Below the pieces are notes generated by a model. That model was given only the letters and a program-made list of their open reading frames with translations, searched no databases and had not been told where the DNA came from. Shown here one piece after another: positions 49,017 through 61,985 of a stretch of 64,000 bases of DNA (position 1 is the first letter of the stretch; the number at the start of each line of letters is the position of its first letter). The position numbers were made by a program, and so were the translations under genes. The stretch is from assembly GCA_009192285.1 (NCBI GenBank), contig WBVU01000016.1, positions 1,437,101 through 1,501,100 of the forward strand, written 5' to 3'. This stretch comes from Morchella semilibera. Its lineage: Eukaryota > Ascomycota > Pezizomycetes > Pezizales > Morchellaceae.

Positions 49017-50760
49017 GTCGATTTAGGTCACCCAGTTTACGGTAGACCTCTGTCGGTGTTTAATCGTAAAAGTTGCGAGGTTTATTCCCACCTACGAAGG
49101 TCCAAGATTGGTGACGGGCATCTTCCGCATTTAAAGAGACGAAGATGGGTGCCAGCAAAACTAACAATCAACCACTAATGAAAGCCTCAATGTCTCTGAT
49201 TCCTTGCCATACATAAGGCTGGCATATGTGGTGCAACACGATCCCCCAATACGAAAAGTATGATCTACATTGAAAAATAAACAACTCAAACATAACTTCA
49301 GCTTAGACAGCTTCCCCCTCCACTGGAACAACCCCCTCACTGGAACAGATATTGATTGGTTGATATTTGGTTAGTAAAGCCGGCTCAAGAGGAGGCCGAT
49401 TACAACGACGATATTTCTCTCTCGCTGAGGGGGGTTTTTTGGTGGAGGGGAAGGCGTCTACTACCTAGTCCTTAATAGGAATCTCAAGGTCCACCCTGGC
49501 TTGCGAAATCCTGGTCCTGGACAGGCTCCCCAGAAGCCTTATTATATTCCCTCACTTCCCAAACTCGAAAAAAACGAAAACTAACTAATCCAACCTAAGC
49601 TGAGGATCGGCATGTTCGCATCTCTTCAGACATCTGCATCATCACCCCCACAGCGATTGCCGAAAAATTCGGTAATACAAGACAGTTCTAAATTATTTTT
49701 TTGCTTCTTATCACCCATTCGGGGTAAATGCGTGAACAGGCAGCGCCAAGATGTCAACTAATGTTTCAGCTCGGCGATAAGGAGCTTCGATCCAACCACA
49801 TCGCTACACTGCGCGTCCAACATTGTTCTACATGTAAATGCGCAGACCGTATTGTGATTTGTTAATCCACAAGCCAAAGTGGGGATCGCACAACTTTTGT
49901 TTTTTATTGGCGGCGGCATCTCCGTCCCACTTCCTGGGTGTAACGGAAAAAGAAATTTTCATGTCGCCGATGTTTTAAGAAGGTTTAGCGCCTAGAGGCA
50001 AACACCGAGTGATAAGATATGATTTTTGACTTGGCATGCATCCTCGAGTCAATCTACAACAAGCTGTTTCGATATCGCGCGAATCTTTCGATGAGCTATA
50101 TATAGTATGTGGGCCGCCTGGTTTCGAGCGCGGCCTTCATATATTGAGGGCTCTGTTCACTGTTCTCAGCTGGGTAGTCAATATGCATGTCATGTCAGCC
50201 TATTTTAATACGTACCTCCCCAGCATCAGAAAAACCTTATTGGGGGGGGGGGGGGTAAGCGGAAGTCAACATTTGAATCAATCTACGTTAGGGGCGCTAG
50301 GGCTAGGTGGAAAGACGCATGCGCCTGATCAATCGACCAGTCAAACAATTACATCAAGCTCTGGAAACATTTCCCTCCGAGTGACAGTTGATGATTATAT
50401 CCACGGCCAACAGTAGCCAGCCCCGGAGAACTACTTATATAAGAGCTAGTAATTACGCCCAAAGGTCTTCTTGGAAGTACTTATGGCTGGATATGGTCAA
50501 GTTCATATATGGACACCGACTATTGCAAAAAGGGGGTTAGGAAGGGTCGAGGGCATGAGAAATAACATAATGGGTCATGGGATTATTGTATTTCATATTG
50601 CTCATTTTTTTATTAGCCGTACTATGTTGAGTACATGTAGGTACTACCTATTATCTATCTAGAACAATTGGTATACATATACATATTTGGCTAATTGGGG
50701 TACGGGAATCCCTTATTTCACGATTCCCTAGCAGTTTCCTTGCAGTGGAACTATTCTACA

Positions 50761-50937
50761 ATGTACCCAGAGTGTCGGGAAGTGATGCACGGTGGTTCCA
50801 TAGCCACACGGAAATTAATTTGTATATAAGGTAAATATGGGTGTGCGGATGCTCTTTGCCAAGTATATACTTAGTGCTTAGATATGGTAGAGAGGTTCTG
50901 CACGGCTGCGTTGTATTGTGATAAAGTATTTGGGTGT
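50761..50937. mobile_element. family C MITE fragment, copy 2
   Basis: Starts ATGTACCCAGAGTGTCGGGA and shares the left terminal repeat and interior blocks (GTAAATATGGGTGTG, TATACTTAGTGCTTAG, GTGATAAAGTATTTGGG) with 13,471-13,640. The right terminal repeat seen in copy 1 is missing here, so this copy is truncated or fused with other DNA. Confidence 0.65.
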
Positions 50938-51167
50938 TGATTGCCTACAAACTCCGCCTGGTTCGGGTATGATGGGTTCGGCTATGGGAGGTCCGAAGGC
51001 CCGTGAAAGGATGGACGCACACCGCATAAATGCTGTAGCACTAAACTCTCCATACGGGTTCTTGAGGTACGTTGAGCTAATACAGGAAAAGAGCACAGTC
51101 TCACTCCACGATGGAGCTCCGGACGTACTTGAGCGACTGGCTGGTGGTGATTGGAAGGAGTTGGGAC

Positions 51168-51324
51168 TATCCCTTAGTCTGTCAGTAAAATGCTGACCCC
51201 CCAAGAAGAAGCAAATATTGTGTGGCTTTACTAACAGATCCCGTTATCTTATCAAATAATAGACCTTCCATACAAATTTAATTCCTCTATTATAGGGGGG
51301 TCAGCATTGACAGACTAAGGGATA
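51168..51324. mobile_element. MITE, family B, copy 1
   Basis: Ends TATCCCTTAGTCTGTCA and TGACAGACTAAGGGATA are perfect inverse copies. The inverted match continues through ATGCTGACCCCCC / GGGGGGTCAGCAT with a 5-base gap on the left. The interior, about 90 bp, is AT-rich and non-coding. Its right half recurs at 61,901-61,985. Confidence 0.8.
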
Positions 51325-52334
51325 GTATGGCTTTGACTGGGGGGGGGGGGGTCGTGGAAGAATGCAGGAGGGTGTCCACTCAAGGGAGGCGCCGGCTGTA
51401 GTTGGAGGTTATATCACCGGTTGGCGGTGTATATGTGTGTGTGTGTGTTGTAGTATGTGCTGCTCCCGAGCATTGTCAACCTTTGTGCCTAGGACCATTT
51501 GTCCAGTACACATACATACATGTATGTATGATATGTGACTGTCTTATATAAATTTCTAGGACAGCTCTCCTTCTTGTAGTCGGTTAGTGAACTAAGTCTC
51601 GTACTGTCTAGCCCTTTCTAAAAAAGTGTGCGTAGTAAGCCAAACGAGTGAGATTCAATGATTGGTGGAAGTTGATGCTTTTTTTCTTGTTTACATCATT
51701 AATTGTGGGGGTTGACGCCGACTCGGAGCTGGCGATATTACATAGCGAGATTACAAGAGTAAGCCGGCAGTAGGTTCCATGTGGGTGACCCCTGGGGGGG
51801 CGGGGTTAGTTCGTAAGGGGTCGTCCTGTAGTGGATTATGTAACAAAGCGAGTGATAATCCGTGATTGGGTGGAGGTTCTATAGCGAAAGATAAGGCCAT
51901 TGAGATTGTAGAGCCTGGTGGTGGGTGTTAGCATTGCGGTCGAGATTAGGGGGAGGAGAGTGTTGTACTGTATTGTACTCGTACAGCTATATACTGGGGG
52001 CGTCTGTCGGTCGAACTGCGGCCATACGTATATACTGCACGGAATGGTAGGAAGGCATATATACTGTACTGGGGGTTCAGGTTATATATAGCGCTTTCAA
52101 TGCATAGAATATCACTCGGTAGTTCTAACGTTGGTGATATGATAGACATTAAGAGGAAGAAATCAGGATATATACTGATATATTGATAGAGACTCACCAC
52201 CTAAAAGGGTATAGCGAGAAAATATATAGCGTACGTCCTTAACAAATAACTCAATGCTAACATGCATCCTCCAGGAGCCAATAAATACAAATCTATTACC
52301 CTCAATCAAGTTCCCACCCACAATAAGCGCAGTT

Positions 52335-55300
52335 TCATGGTTCCCGGGGTAGGGGATCCGACTTCCGACTAACATAGAACCAGAAAAAGCCCATCAATAC
52401 GGGGAGCGGCACAGTCCAATACCAAAGGCCCATAGAATTAAGTGATGACGTAAGCAATCTCGTGACGATACCACCGGGTCCACCTATCAATGTCTTCCAG
52501 ACATCAGCGTCGCGCGTTCTATCTCTTGTTGCCCTGATATATGGATGATTGTTTCCAAGGAGGTTTGTAAACCCAAGAATGATCTTCTCCTCAAGTTCCG
52601 CAGCATCTTTCCATCGTCCCTGGCACCTATACGCTAATGAAAGGTTTGATAGCGCCGAAAATGTGTTGACATGGTTATCGCCAAATTCCGTTCTGTTTAT
52701 AGCAAGGAACTGTGTCTTTACCTTGCACTGCGCTCTCCATAAGGCCATATCGGGGAATACGCACACACCCTCCAAGTCTTCAAGAACACTTGCATCACTC
52801 CTCTCTTTTTTTAGAGATAATAATGTCCTTTCGCCAAGAGCATTAGCCTCCGCCACCCTTCCCATGGCCCAATATGTAGTGGTCAAGTTGGCCATTGCCC
52901 TAAGAGTCTCTGGATGAAGATCCCCCAAGACCTTTCGACAGGTGGCTAATATGCGAACCTCTGTATCCTTTGCTTCTTTCCATCGACCTTGACCCCTATA
53001 GGTAGCAGCGAGTTCGTTCATGGCTCTTCGAACGCGTGGGTGGTTTTCTAAGACGTTGATCGATTTTAACCTTCTCAATAAACTCAAATACAAGTCCTCG
53101 GCATCCCCCGGGCGTCCTATACCGTTGTATAAATCTGCTAATCGACTCTCCTCTTCTATCATAAGGGGCTCGTTTACGTCCGGGCCGAGCCTATCGAGTA
53201 TGCCGAACCCAAGGTCCTCCTCATCATCCCATCTATCCCTACCCTGAGCGCAACAAACACTCGCCAGACCCGTGCACATTATGAGAGTTATGAGGTGACC
53301 CAAACCCAGCAGAGCGATACAGTGCGCTTTTAACCTCCGGTAAAGATCCTCTGCCTCCTCCCAACGCCCCATCGTAGTGTATATCGCGGCTAATTCCTCA
53401 CTCGCTTTGATTACGATCCAGTCATCCTCCCCTACAAAGCGCTTAGAAGTTTCAATAACATGAAGAACCAAATCTATTGCTTCCTGGGCGCGGCCTAGGT
53501 GGAAGGTTATCTTTGCCTTGGTATACATTGTAGCAAGAGTTCGAGGATAGTGTTCTCCGCACGTCTTTATGCACTGGGCTATCAACATATCGTTGTATTT
53601 CTTTGCCTCCTCCCACATGCCGAGTTTCGAAAGGTCCCCTTGTAGCCTTTCTAATACGCGAAGGGTAAGCTGCCCATGGCGCTGGGAACCCCCGTAGGAG
53701 GACAACACTTGTATCTGAAGAGAATTAGCAATAAAGAAATAGATAAATTATAAACCTTTTGAGGTTGACCCGATATCAAGTTTGGATACAATGCGAGCTA
53801 TGTTTGGAAAAAACAAGTAAGGGTTAGGGGGGGAGTAAGACCTGTAAATTAGTCGCGTCTTGTTCTCTTCCTTCTATCCGATAGATATGCGCGAGATGAA
53901 GCCTTGCATCAAGCGTTAAAGTATCATCATGAGAATACCTCTCGAACGCTTCGTGATGTTTGATCTGTTGCAGTATCAAGCTCTCTGCCTCCTTTGACTT
54001 TCCAGATAATGCGTACGCAGCAGCAAGATAACCCATGGCGTCCCAAGTGTATGGATTGTTCATACCTCCAAGTCTCTTGCACTTCTCGAGAACATCCAAG
54101 CTGATAGCCTCTGACTCCTGCGTTTTGCCTTGGTATATGTACACCGTCGAAAGGCGGTTTATTGCCTTCAGGGTTTCGGGATGATCCGCGCCTCGAGCTC
54201 TGGTACTAGCAGCTATAAGATCACGGGCTAGGCCTTCTGCTTTGCCCCATTGCATACGCTCCAAATATGTTCTCATCAGGATATCTATAGAGTGGAGCGT
54301 GGAGGGATGTTCGTTGCCTAAGACTCTGCGGTGGATATCTAACAATTTTATTCCTAGGTCTTGAGCTTTATCGATGTGTCCTTGCTTGAAGTAGAAAGTG
54401 GTCAGAAGACGCATCGCCTCCATGGTGTCGGGGTGATCCTGCCCTAAGACCTCTACACGCTTGTCGAATGCCGTTTGACTCAGCTTCACAGCCTCTTCCA
54501 ATCGATTTTGCGCGTCGTATAGCTTGGCGAGGGACTCCATTGCTGACAGCGTGTGTGGGTCATTTTTTCCGAATACCTTTTCGCTCCTCGCAATAAGCTG
54601 TAGTCCAACGCGTTCGGCATCCAACAAGTTTTCGATAAGTCTGTAAGCTTCAAGAAGAATCTCCATTATTTTATTGATCTCGTGCTCGTCTGTCGTGGGG
54701 ACTACCGCGTCCTCAGATGTTTCCTGATTCTTGGAGTCTATTTGTTTTATATGGTCGTCCGGTAGTCCTAGATCTCTTAATATGCCTTCTCCAATATCGA
54801 TTACCTTCTGTAGGTGAAGGTTTGCGATAGTCACACGCATTTTTTCGCCGTTGATAATAGCTAGGGCGAGTATGGACTTTAATATGCCCGCGTCACGTTC
54901 GCCCAAAGGGTTTGTAGAAGTTCGTGTCTCGATTATGAGCCTTTGGAGATCTTCGGCCTCCTTCCACCCTACATGGGTCATACGATATGAAGTATAATAT
55001 ACTTCGCCTAGGTCCGATAACGCATCGACCGTGTCCGGGTTCTTGCTGAGGTTAACCTTTTTGCAACGAGATACTAGCTCCGCTCCAAGGGACTCTGCTT
55101 CGCGAGGCATCCCACTAATCCAATAGCCCGAGACTAGATTGGCCATGAATCTTAGCGACAGTGGGTGGCTTCTACCAAACCTTTTGGTAGAGACATCGAG
55201 CTGCTTTTTTTGTAAGGTTGTCATGAACCCTAGGGTTTGACCAAGTTTGGGATTTCCTGGTGCCACCTTGGTGATCCAATTATGAAACCCTGACCAGAGG

Positions 55301-58273
55301 ACGTGCCTGTCCTTTGTGGACCAATGGAGGTCTCTATCAGTTGCTTCCCACCAAGCAAGGCATTCGCTCGACGAAAGGAATTTCACAAGCTCGTTAGCTA
55401 GAGTTGGAGTAGGCGTATCCGTGCTAAAGAGGTGCATCATCCAAAATCGGTAGAGGTAGTCTAAAAACAAAGAGTCCGATAGCGGCTTGCATTGGTTGGA
55501 ATACATGTAGGCAATGGAGGACTGAACGATCTCCGAATTACACGCGCTAGAATCTCGCAATAAGCTGCTGGGTAATGGCGATTGAGAATCCCATGCAAAG
55601 TCCAACACGTACTCCCTGACCGAGTTATGCGCCAGTGCAACGATTCGGAGGTCTTCGCTTGATTCCGTATCTTTCCGAGGCATAAGCACAACGAGTCCAC
55701 CGCATAGGCTTTCTATACCTCCTAGCATCAGGTGTTGGCCTGGTACGGTAGACGTATCGCCCCCAGACCTCACAGCGACGGCTGCGGATAGCTCCCGGAA
55801 AGTCAATTGACGCTTGGAATAGATCAACCACAAAAATATCCTTCTCACTATGGCGGACTTTGACGGGTCTTGGCCTTCCAAGTTTTGTAGGGCCTTTTTA
55901 TAGAACTCCTGGAGATCGGCCGGAAGGGTGGAAAGAATTTTGTCAAGATCCTCTCGGGTATGTATCTTTCCCCGGTTTGTAGAGAGTATTTTGAGACGGT
56001 AGTATGCTAGCAAGATTAGGCCATCACACCCCTTGAGTAGTACTTCGACCGCGGTATCCTCGTTCATAACGTTTTGGAAACCTAGCCGTCCAACCTCTGT
56101 GCGAACAAAGGTGGTTACGTCCCACCGGGCTATATCTGTCGTCACAGATATATCTTCAACACCGTTACTAAACATTGGCAGAATCTGGGACCGAATGATG
56201 TCTCGACTTGCAAGGATAATACGGACCCTTGACGCCTCTGCCCTGCACAGCCCCCCCAAAACGTCGTGCAACTCATGTAGGTCTTCGCACTCATCAATTC
56301 CGTCAAGAATAAGGAAGACCTTCGGGAAATGCATCGAAACCTTCTCGAAAATAACCTTGAATAGTAAGGGAATCATCTCATCCCTGCTCGAATACGCCTC
56401 GGCTTGACGAACACAGAACGCCATATCCGCGACATAGGATGGCGGCAGCTGAGATAGTAGCTGGAATAAAAGTGTCTTTGCGATGTAAGTCGTTTTTTGC
56501 CTTCCAGAGTCCTGGGTTTTGCTGTCACAGAAGAAGTATACAATTCCAACCCCTTTCCCGGAATGATGCTCAGTGACATTCTCCAGTACTGCTGACATGA
56601 GGTAGGACTTTCCACATCCAGGAATGCCGTTTAGCCATATCGGCTTTTGATCATGATGATCATCACGCCAGCTCATAAACTTTGGGCTATTTAGAAACCA
56701 TGACCCAGTTCCATTGCAGTGTTTCCATTTCTTGTAATCTCTATCCAGCGCAAGGTCGATGGGGCATAGAAGCTTCTTGAGCTGCTCAACGAGATCATGA
56801 ATACGGGCGCGGGGGGGTAAATAGAGCTGAAGCTGTGCGGTGTCTTTTTTTATTTTATTTCTACTTAGTATTTATATTTGAGGCATGCTTGTCGGGAAGT
56901 TCTTTACATACGTTTTCCAGCATCAAAGCGTCTGTCAATGACATCGGGAGCGTCACGAACAAAGTCAATGATTTTCTGCCGGATGGGAACAAAGTTGAAG
57001 TCCTGGCGATGACTGAATTTAGTCATATCCGAGTGATCACTATCAATAGAAAGCTGGTCGTATCTTTTCTCAGTCGGTCCAGCATATGTTGCCGAGTGTT
57101 GATTCACCATCAAAACAGAGGGTCCAGCTCTCTTCCAGACCCCATTTTCGGCCTATTCACTCGGCGTCATCAGTTGGGACACGGATGGGCTTTTATCCTT
57201 GAGTAAACATACCATTACAGCCGTTTTTGTGTATTTGGTTTCATAGATCGACACGATCTGTGCATCTTCAAAGGAGAAATAATGACAGAAGTCATCATGA
57301 AGTAAATCCAGTGCTCGCGACTCCGGATGCAGGTCTTCTACTAGTCTTGCGTTTGGTTGACCTTTAACCATGGATCTAAGGGTGTTAATATGAAGGCCTC
57401 GATTGGGGACACCAAAAAATATCAGCCCATAGCAGGACAAGAACACCAGCTTGTGCTGTGGACTTCCTCGGGCAGCTCTAACAAGAGTCTATACAAGTCA
57501 GCAAGTTATACAACCTGCGAGATAAGGTATACATACGTGTTTAATCACAAGCCCTCCTAAGCTATGGCCAATAAAAATAATAGGTCTTTGTCTTTCCTAA
57601 ATAATGGGAAGTGATATTTAGTGGATATCCTGGTCCTGGAGATAAAGGTGCAGGGCATACATCATCCCTTCCCCTTGATGCTACTAGCATCTCGAGTAAT
57701 CTACCGGCAAAATCCATGATGGAAGAGTTGGATTCACTTTTAAAAAGTGTCGAATCGTAGCCGTAAGTGAGGATTCTCGCTGTTGGAACATAGTCTGGAA
57801 GAAAGTCTCGCAACCACATTGTGTCCTCCCCTCGCGACTTCCATGACCCAAAAGCGTGGCCAGCAAGCCCAGTAACAGCAATGATACTGTTTGAGTTCAA
57901 TTGTCATTAATGAACCCTGGAAATCGTGGGTTTGGTGTATATACTCCACTTCTGGTTGCCCTGGAGGGCTGTTCAGAGGTGTCATCCCATGGAAGTGAGA
58001 ATCAAAGCGTAGTCGATAGGACTGTCCTTTTAGTTTCACGGTAAACACGCCGCCATCACGAAGGGCCTCTGGCGTTTTCTCAAGGGTGATAGTTGCAACT
58101 CGATCAGTGTCCCTCTCCACAGACGTGGCAGATGGAGCGAAGGACCATCCAATGATTCCGACCATCCCTTCTGGATATTCCAAGGAGAGCCAGTTCTCAA
58201 GGTCCTGGACGAATTCATTTCCGGTTAGAGTGGCAGGAATCCCAGAAACCCGTAAAGCGATGTTTGGAGCCAT
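52335..58273 (-). CDS. NLR (STAND) protein: alpha/beta-hydrolase - NACHT - TPR array - C-terminal membrane segment
   Basis: Seven exons: 57945-58273, 57661-57886, 57537-57596, 57213-57488, 56912-57152, 53842-56843 and 52335-53714. Phases close to 1837 residues. An N-terminal cap (MAPNIALRVSGIPATLTGNE) leads into a lipase-like domain: VDIIAVTGLAGHAFGSW, MWLRDFLPDYVPTARILTYG, then the nucleophile elbow FIGHSLGGLVIK (Ser about 197) and LIFFGVPNRG. The NACHT ATPase has Walker A GIPGCGKS (Lys about 456) and Walker B VFLILDGIDECED (about 558). About 20 kinesin-light-chain-type TPRs (about 915-1790) carry the repeated GRWKEAEDLxxxV and HPxTLxxMxxLAxxY pattern. The end has a hydrophobic segment (YWTVPLPVLMGFFWFYV) and a basic tail. 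Fungal NLRs of this architecture act in non-self recognition and regulated cell death; ligand and output are unknown. The acceptor at 56844 (AAAAAAAG) is weak but forced by phase. Confidence 0.88.
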
Positions 58274-58683
58274 TTTTAGGCCAAGTGGAGTTCGCTCTTC
58301 GAAAGTTTCCTAGGAGTCCCAGAGGAAAGTAAAAAGCCTTGAGAGAAAGTCAAGTTCTGGACTAAATCAGGATGTGTACCTTATCCTATACGTCTGTAGG
58401 AGCTGATGTCGTGGACAATAGACTCAACGGTTCTTGTATAATAGGGAAGACGGGGAGGATGGAATCAAGAACAAATTAACGGATTAAGAGGTCCGTAGAG
58501 TTCCAGATCCATGCCAACTGTATCCGTCTCGCTTTTTCCATTGCATCCGGGAGGGTGTGATACTTTGCATACGGTTTTACCTGGATCTGCAAGGCGAACA
58601 GATTGGTAATGCTGCTGAGTGATTAGTTTCAGGTTGAAATAGGGTCTGTAATATTTGTGGTGGTATCGGCCCATTGCCAAGGT
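58274..58683. other. NLR upstream region
   Basis: Promoter side of the NLR gene. No clear TATA box or other feature. Confidence 0.4.
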
Positions 58684-59236
58684 TCAATCATACCGGAGAC
58701 ATCGGAGTGCAAAGAGATGAAGATTTCGTATGATATCGAGTATTGGCTGTGATAGGTTCTTTTGGGTCCTAGATCCATAATAGCTGGATGCATATCGATT
58801 ACAAAGAGTGAGCCCATCAGTCTGCAGAAACTGGAGATGTAATACCATAACGGTGCTAGCACATACATAGGCTAATGAAAAAGCTTCCCTGATCATGTTG
58901 ATGTACCCGCGCGGCCCGCTCCCTGAGCCAATCCAATCTGCATGAACTAAATGTGGAGTAACGCATTGGGAAGAAATGAGACCTATCAGGCGCAGAAGAT
59001 AGCCGGGGCAGGCAAGATTAAGAACCTGGAAGTAGGTACGAGTTTGATAATTTGATTTAGCAAGCAGGATCTTTGGGCCAAGAAATAGGTACCGGACCAG
59101 TGGCACTTGGCTAATAACCTCTGAATATTTAGTTCTTGGTGGTAGTTTTTGGTGTGAAAATCCAGCCAAGACCTCAAAATTTGAAAAAAGGGATGAGCCA
59201 AATCGCTCTATTGCATATTCTTGGAGTTCGATCTGT
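58684..59236 (-). CDS. unassigned open frame, possible exon or remnant
   Basis: On the minus strand a frame of about 184 codons is open from an acceptor-like AACAG at 59,237 to a stop at 58,684. It begins IELQEYAIERFGSSLFSNFE, then VISQVPLVRYLFLGPKIL, and later a hydrophobic stretch (MIREAFSLAYVCASTVMV). No good ATG starts it, so it would need an upstream exon, which I did not find. The first 70 residues look coding by composition; the rest less so. It could be the remains of a gene or an exon of a poorly supported one. I name no family. Confidence 0.25.
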
Positions 59237-60119
59237 TAATTAGGAGCCGAATTTCATTAATTCCCGTTGCTACAAAGAATTCTCAGGACTTTATTGATAA
59301 GTAGCTGTCCTCTATATATTAGCTCTAGGTCTCTATATAGGAATATAAAAATTGGCGGTAATGTACAAAACTGCTGTAACCTTTCCTACCACTGAAAACG
59401 TATTCCTTAGGGCATATATTGTGGTCCGTTCATAGAATGTAGTAACTCACTGTGTCTAACTCTTGATCCCCCACAAACAAGTTGAGACACCTCTGAGTGG
59501 ATCCCCATGCCCTTCAAGGTTACCAGTGCATATCAATTCACGAATTGCAACTGGTTAATTGGTGCCGCAGGCGAGTGGGCAATTAATCATACCAGTCGCT
59601 AATTATTCCACAATCGACGTTGGTGCGCGGCTGACTCGGGTGCGCCATATCATCATAGAGTAGCTAGCTAGCCATCGACAAGAGATAGGGTGAACGTTTT
59701 AATAGTGTTGTGTGGTTGCGGATACCGTTACCGTGCCCATATATATGCCGGCCGGTGGGGGCCAATAAAATTCACCCTCATTTCTCACCGAGCAAGTTCA
59801 TCGCCTCCGAGTGTGAAGTCCTTTCACCCGTAGGAAATGGTCGCTAAAGATGCAGTCAATTGCAAGATTGGGATATGTATTTGGGTGGGAATCGGGCGCT
59901 GCGCTCTGTGGGGGTAGCTGGTCTCGTGCGTACGCGTTCCTTGCGCTATTATGTGTGGTTTTAGTGGTTGTAAATATACTTTGGGATGGGATATTGCGCT
60001 AAACATCGTACTTTAGGGTCTGGAGCAATAAGCTTTTGGCATAGCAACCGGGCAAATAAAACACTACATACTTCTTCATAATTAACCCCGGTACTACATG
60101 TAGTAGGTATTCCTTGATG

Positions 60120-60251
60120 TACTCGTTTACCACGAAAAGAACCAAAAAATGCAGTTTCCCAGGGCAAGGATAATTTGTATCGACTGACAATGATCTCTCC
60201 TACAAATCATCCCTGTTTCAGTCACTTGCATTTTTCCGTGGTAAACGAGTA
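60120..60251. mobile_element. foldback MITE, family A, copy 2
   Basis: A 132 bp hairpin with arms TACTCGTTTACCACG and CGTGGTAAACGAGTA; inner arms read GGATAATTTGTA and TACAAATCATCC around a loop of about 20 bases. It shares TACTCG, AAGAACCA, AATGC and CAAGGAT..TTTGTA with the element at 37,897-38,015, so the two are the same family. Confidence 0.78.
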
Positions 60252-61900
60252 CACTAGAAAAGGATTCACAGAGCTGAATGTCTTATGAAGCATTACGGAA
60301 TTTATCATTCTTTTCAACCAATCATGCTTTTTTATCATCATAGAATACTATCTCATGGTGTTGAACTGTTAGCTGGTGAAAACGAACTTAGTATTCGCTA
60401 GTAAGGGGGGAATAACCTAGAGGGTGATAGGCAATGGTAGTGCTGCAGCAGTTCTACAGCAGTTTATCACCGTATTCCCACGATAATGCAGCATTCTAAT
60501 AGATACCATACTACTGCCGTCTGGTTCTTAGATAATCTAGAGGGTGATAACGGTGGACACCAGGGTTAGGGTTTCCATACACAACTGCATACATCTATAG
60601 GGCCTACATTATTATGGGTGTTGGAGACCGTTGAGATATATATGCGCCAGTATATCGTCCTAGACACATTTAGGGCCCAGCGGTGTATCTTTTACATGTT
60701 TTCCTGGGGGTTTTCCATCTTCCGCCAAGCGCCACCGCCTTGGGTAGTGATTCTAGGTCGACTTTTAGATCTCGCCAAAGGTTCTTTACCTCCTCAAAAT
60801 GGGGGTAAGATCCTGTAAGGGTATGCCTCTTGATGGACATTTTTCGCTGGGGGTGAAGGCGCCGGACCTCGAGCATCAACCCGGCTCTAGGCATCCATAT
60901 CGATACGAGAAACGGGCGGGTTTTTTCTAGCCCCAGTCGAAGGCAGTACGAGTCATTCTTCATGGGTGGTGGGGTGAGGGGCAACAGATTCTTATGAGTA
61001 GAGTGTGATAGAAGTCGTCAGTGGGGTGTCAGAATGACCTTTATAAAAAGCTGGATATTTATTGTGTGTAATTTATGTATATATATAGTATGGTATCCGA
61101 GGTGTTTTTTTTATTTTTTGTTATAATTACATCATTAATTGTATCCAGCCCTTTAATTTGGTATCTGGGGTGAAATATTATTGTTGAAGGCACCACCTCA
61201 AAGTGCCGGTTGGGGAACCCTCTAGATCTTATATCATTATTTCACAGAGATGTCTGGCATGGCAACCTCTTTTCTTTCGATGTAGAATTGTGACCCGCTT
61301 GGTTTTAGAGTTGCAATCATGGAAAATCACTCGGCTCTGTGCTCTCTGTTGATTGTAGTTCAACCGTATATAGGAATAGTAGACTTCCTCGTTCCATTAA
61401 CCCCGAGTATAGAGAAAGCGTCTTATATACCTATATAAAACAGCTACATATGTGCATAGGGCATAGTCCTGGGCACAATGGTTTACTTTCTCGGAAGTAC
61501 AACATATTTGCGCTTTGTAGACGGTGAATTAGTTGTTCCTACTATGCAACTATGGATGTATATATTCACAGAACTCGTTCTTAGAAGGCTCTAATGTCCT
61601 AATATGAAGGATGGGTAGATCGGGGACTGAGATGGCCGGCCGCGGGTCTAAAAATGTAGAATAACGGGATCTAAGGGATGCATAGTCCTGCGCATGGCTG
61701 TCATACATAATGAGCTTTTAGCTGCGAATATATATATATGGGCCTATCCCATACACTGTAATTCAACTGCCAGATTTGCCAAGTCTTTTATTTCAATCTC
61801 ATGGTTTACGCGCGAGAAATGCCGGCGTTATCGATTCTTTAGCCTGTTATGTAGGAAAATGCTGGCCTTTTTCCTAGAGAAAGTAAATTTTGTAAAAGAG

Positions 61901-61985
61901 GTCTCGTTATCTCCCTTATCAAATAATAAATATTTCATACAAACTTAATTCCTCTATTATAGGTCGCATTGCAGATTAAGGGATA
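61901..61985. mobile_element. family B MITE fragment, copy 2
   Basis: About 85 bases matching the right half of the element at 51,168-51,324: CTTATCAAATAATA, CATACAAACTTAATTCCTC, TATTATAGG and the end AGATTAAGGGATA. The left end is absent. Confidence 0.72.

Larger units (their letters stand above)
49017..52334. other. intergenic spacer with repeats, 3.3 kb
   Basis: No gene found. It holds a family C fragment (50,761-50,937), a family B element (51,168-51,324), G homopolymers (50,243; 51,341) and two loosely repeated stretches with GAGTGA and GATTGG near 51,640 and 51,850. Confidence 0.5.

Noticed and set aside
50036-50416. 126-codon plus-strand frame near 50.0 kb
   Set aside because: Contains a G homopolymer and no recognisable domain; composition of spacer DNA.
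51730-51805. Second 5S-like stretch (AGTAAGCCGGC, GTGGGTGACC)
   Set aside because: Order recalls the 3' half of 5S rRNA, but spacing and pairing do not fit; could be a SINE scrap, not supportable.
60670-60984. Minus-strand frame of about 105 codons
   Set aside because: Partly coding-like composition, but no good start, no splice partners and no family recognised.
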